From Armatimonadota bacterium (lineage in GTDB: Bacteria > Armatimonadota > SYMT01), in NCBI GenBank assembly GCA_020696885.1, contig JAJFMS010000358.1:1-5043 (forward strand): 5,043 nt of DNA. The letters are read 5' to 3'. Positions 4,868 to 5,043 of the stretch are shown one piece after another. The stretch's first letter is position 1. Every line of letters starts with the position of its first letter. The translations under genes were made by a program, and so were the position numbers. The notes under the pieces are model-generated. The model did not search any database and was not told the origin of the DNA. It was given only the letters and a program-made list of their open reading frames with translations.

Positions 4868-5043
4868 ATGTCCGCCGGTGTGTTGCTCCATCCCCAGTCA
4901 CGGGTGTCAACGCCCCCGCAGACAGCCGATTATTCAGGAAGGGTTCGGGACGCCTTCACCCGAGCCGAAGCCCCGGAGCAGCACGAACGTGAGACCAAAG
5001 ATCGGGATTACCTCCGGACTATCAGGACCACAATGGGGTCCTA
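4868..5043 (+). CDS. Possible 5' part of a gene running off the right edge
   Basis: An ATG at 4868 opens a frame with no stop for the remaining 58 codons. The predicted peptide is polar and charged in its second half (residues such as RVRDAFTRAEAPEQHERETK). About two thirds of codons end in G or C, which is somewhat coding-like. However, no ribosome site precedes the ATG, no family is recognised, and the minus strand also has an open 35-codon frame ending at 4934. It may be chance. If real, the true start could be further inside. Confidence 0.22.
   Translation, partial: MSAGVLLHPQSRVSTPPQTADYSGRVRDAFTRAEAPEQHERETKDRDYLRTIRTTMGS

Larger units (their letters stand above)
4551..5043. other. Right intergenic region after the operon
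   Basis: After the terminator there is no firmly supported gene. Notable contents are the paired hairpin repeats at 4721-4838 with a possible degenerate copy beginning at 4647, and two competing weak open frames at the right edge (4868-5043 plus, 4934-5041 minus). Everything else here is unremarkable. Confidence 0.5.

Overview
The window is GC-rich bacterial chromosomal DNA. It holds one minus-strand gene on the left and a compact three-gene plus-strand operon on the right. The intergenic DNA is unusually rich in hairpins and dispersed repeats. GC-biased codons, GTG and ATG starts, and the mix of families would fit Gemmatimonadota (possibly Longimicrobiales). That guess rests on remembered repeat styles and gene content, not on a marker gene, so it is weak.

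Layout. (1) 1-467 has no supported gene. It holds a split inverted-repeat element (46-103), a hairpin (147-175), a paired inverted-hairpin element resembling a REPIN (214-299) and one copy of a 44-bp dispersed repeat (423-466). (2) 468-1736, minus strand, is an M48 / Ste24-type membrane zinc metalloprotease. (3) 1737-2202 is the divergent intergenic region. It has a GC-rich hairpin repeat, the second copy of the 44-bp repeat and a good match to a sigma-B-type stress promoter (GTTT..GGGTAT) 58 bases before the operon start codon. (4) 2203-4550 holds three overlapping plus-strand genes: a YqjD/ElaB-like (DUF883-type) one-membrane-segment coiled-coil protein, a YqjE/DUF1469-type two-segment 'phage holin family' protein, and a DUF3618 protein with two membrane segments and LEA-like 11-residue repeats. 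(5) A strong terminator lies at 4561-4605. (6) 4606-5043 carries tandem, REP-like hairpin repeats and an unproven open frame that runs off the right edge.

How the genes may work together. The three-gene set resembles the enterobacterial yqjD-yqjE pair and the 'nutrient-deprivation-induced / holin family / DUF3618' clusters of other phyla. These encode small membrane-anchored helical proteins linked to stationary phase and stress. Here the stress-type promoter, coupled reading frames and LEA-like repeats suggest a membrane-protection or ribosome-tethering module expressed under stress. The divergent M48 protease, which probably acts in membrane-protein quality control, would fit the same envelope-stress theme, but shared regulation is not shown.
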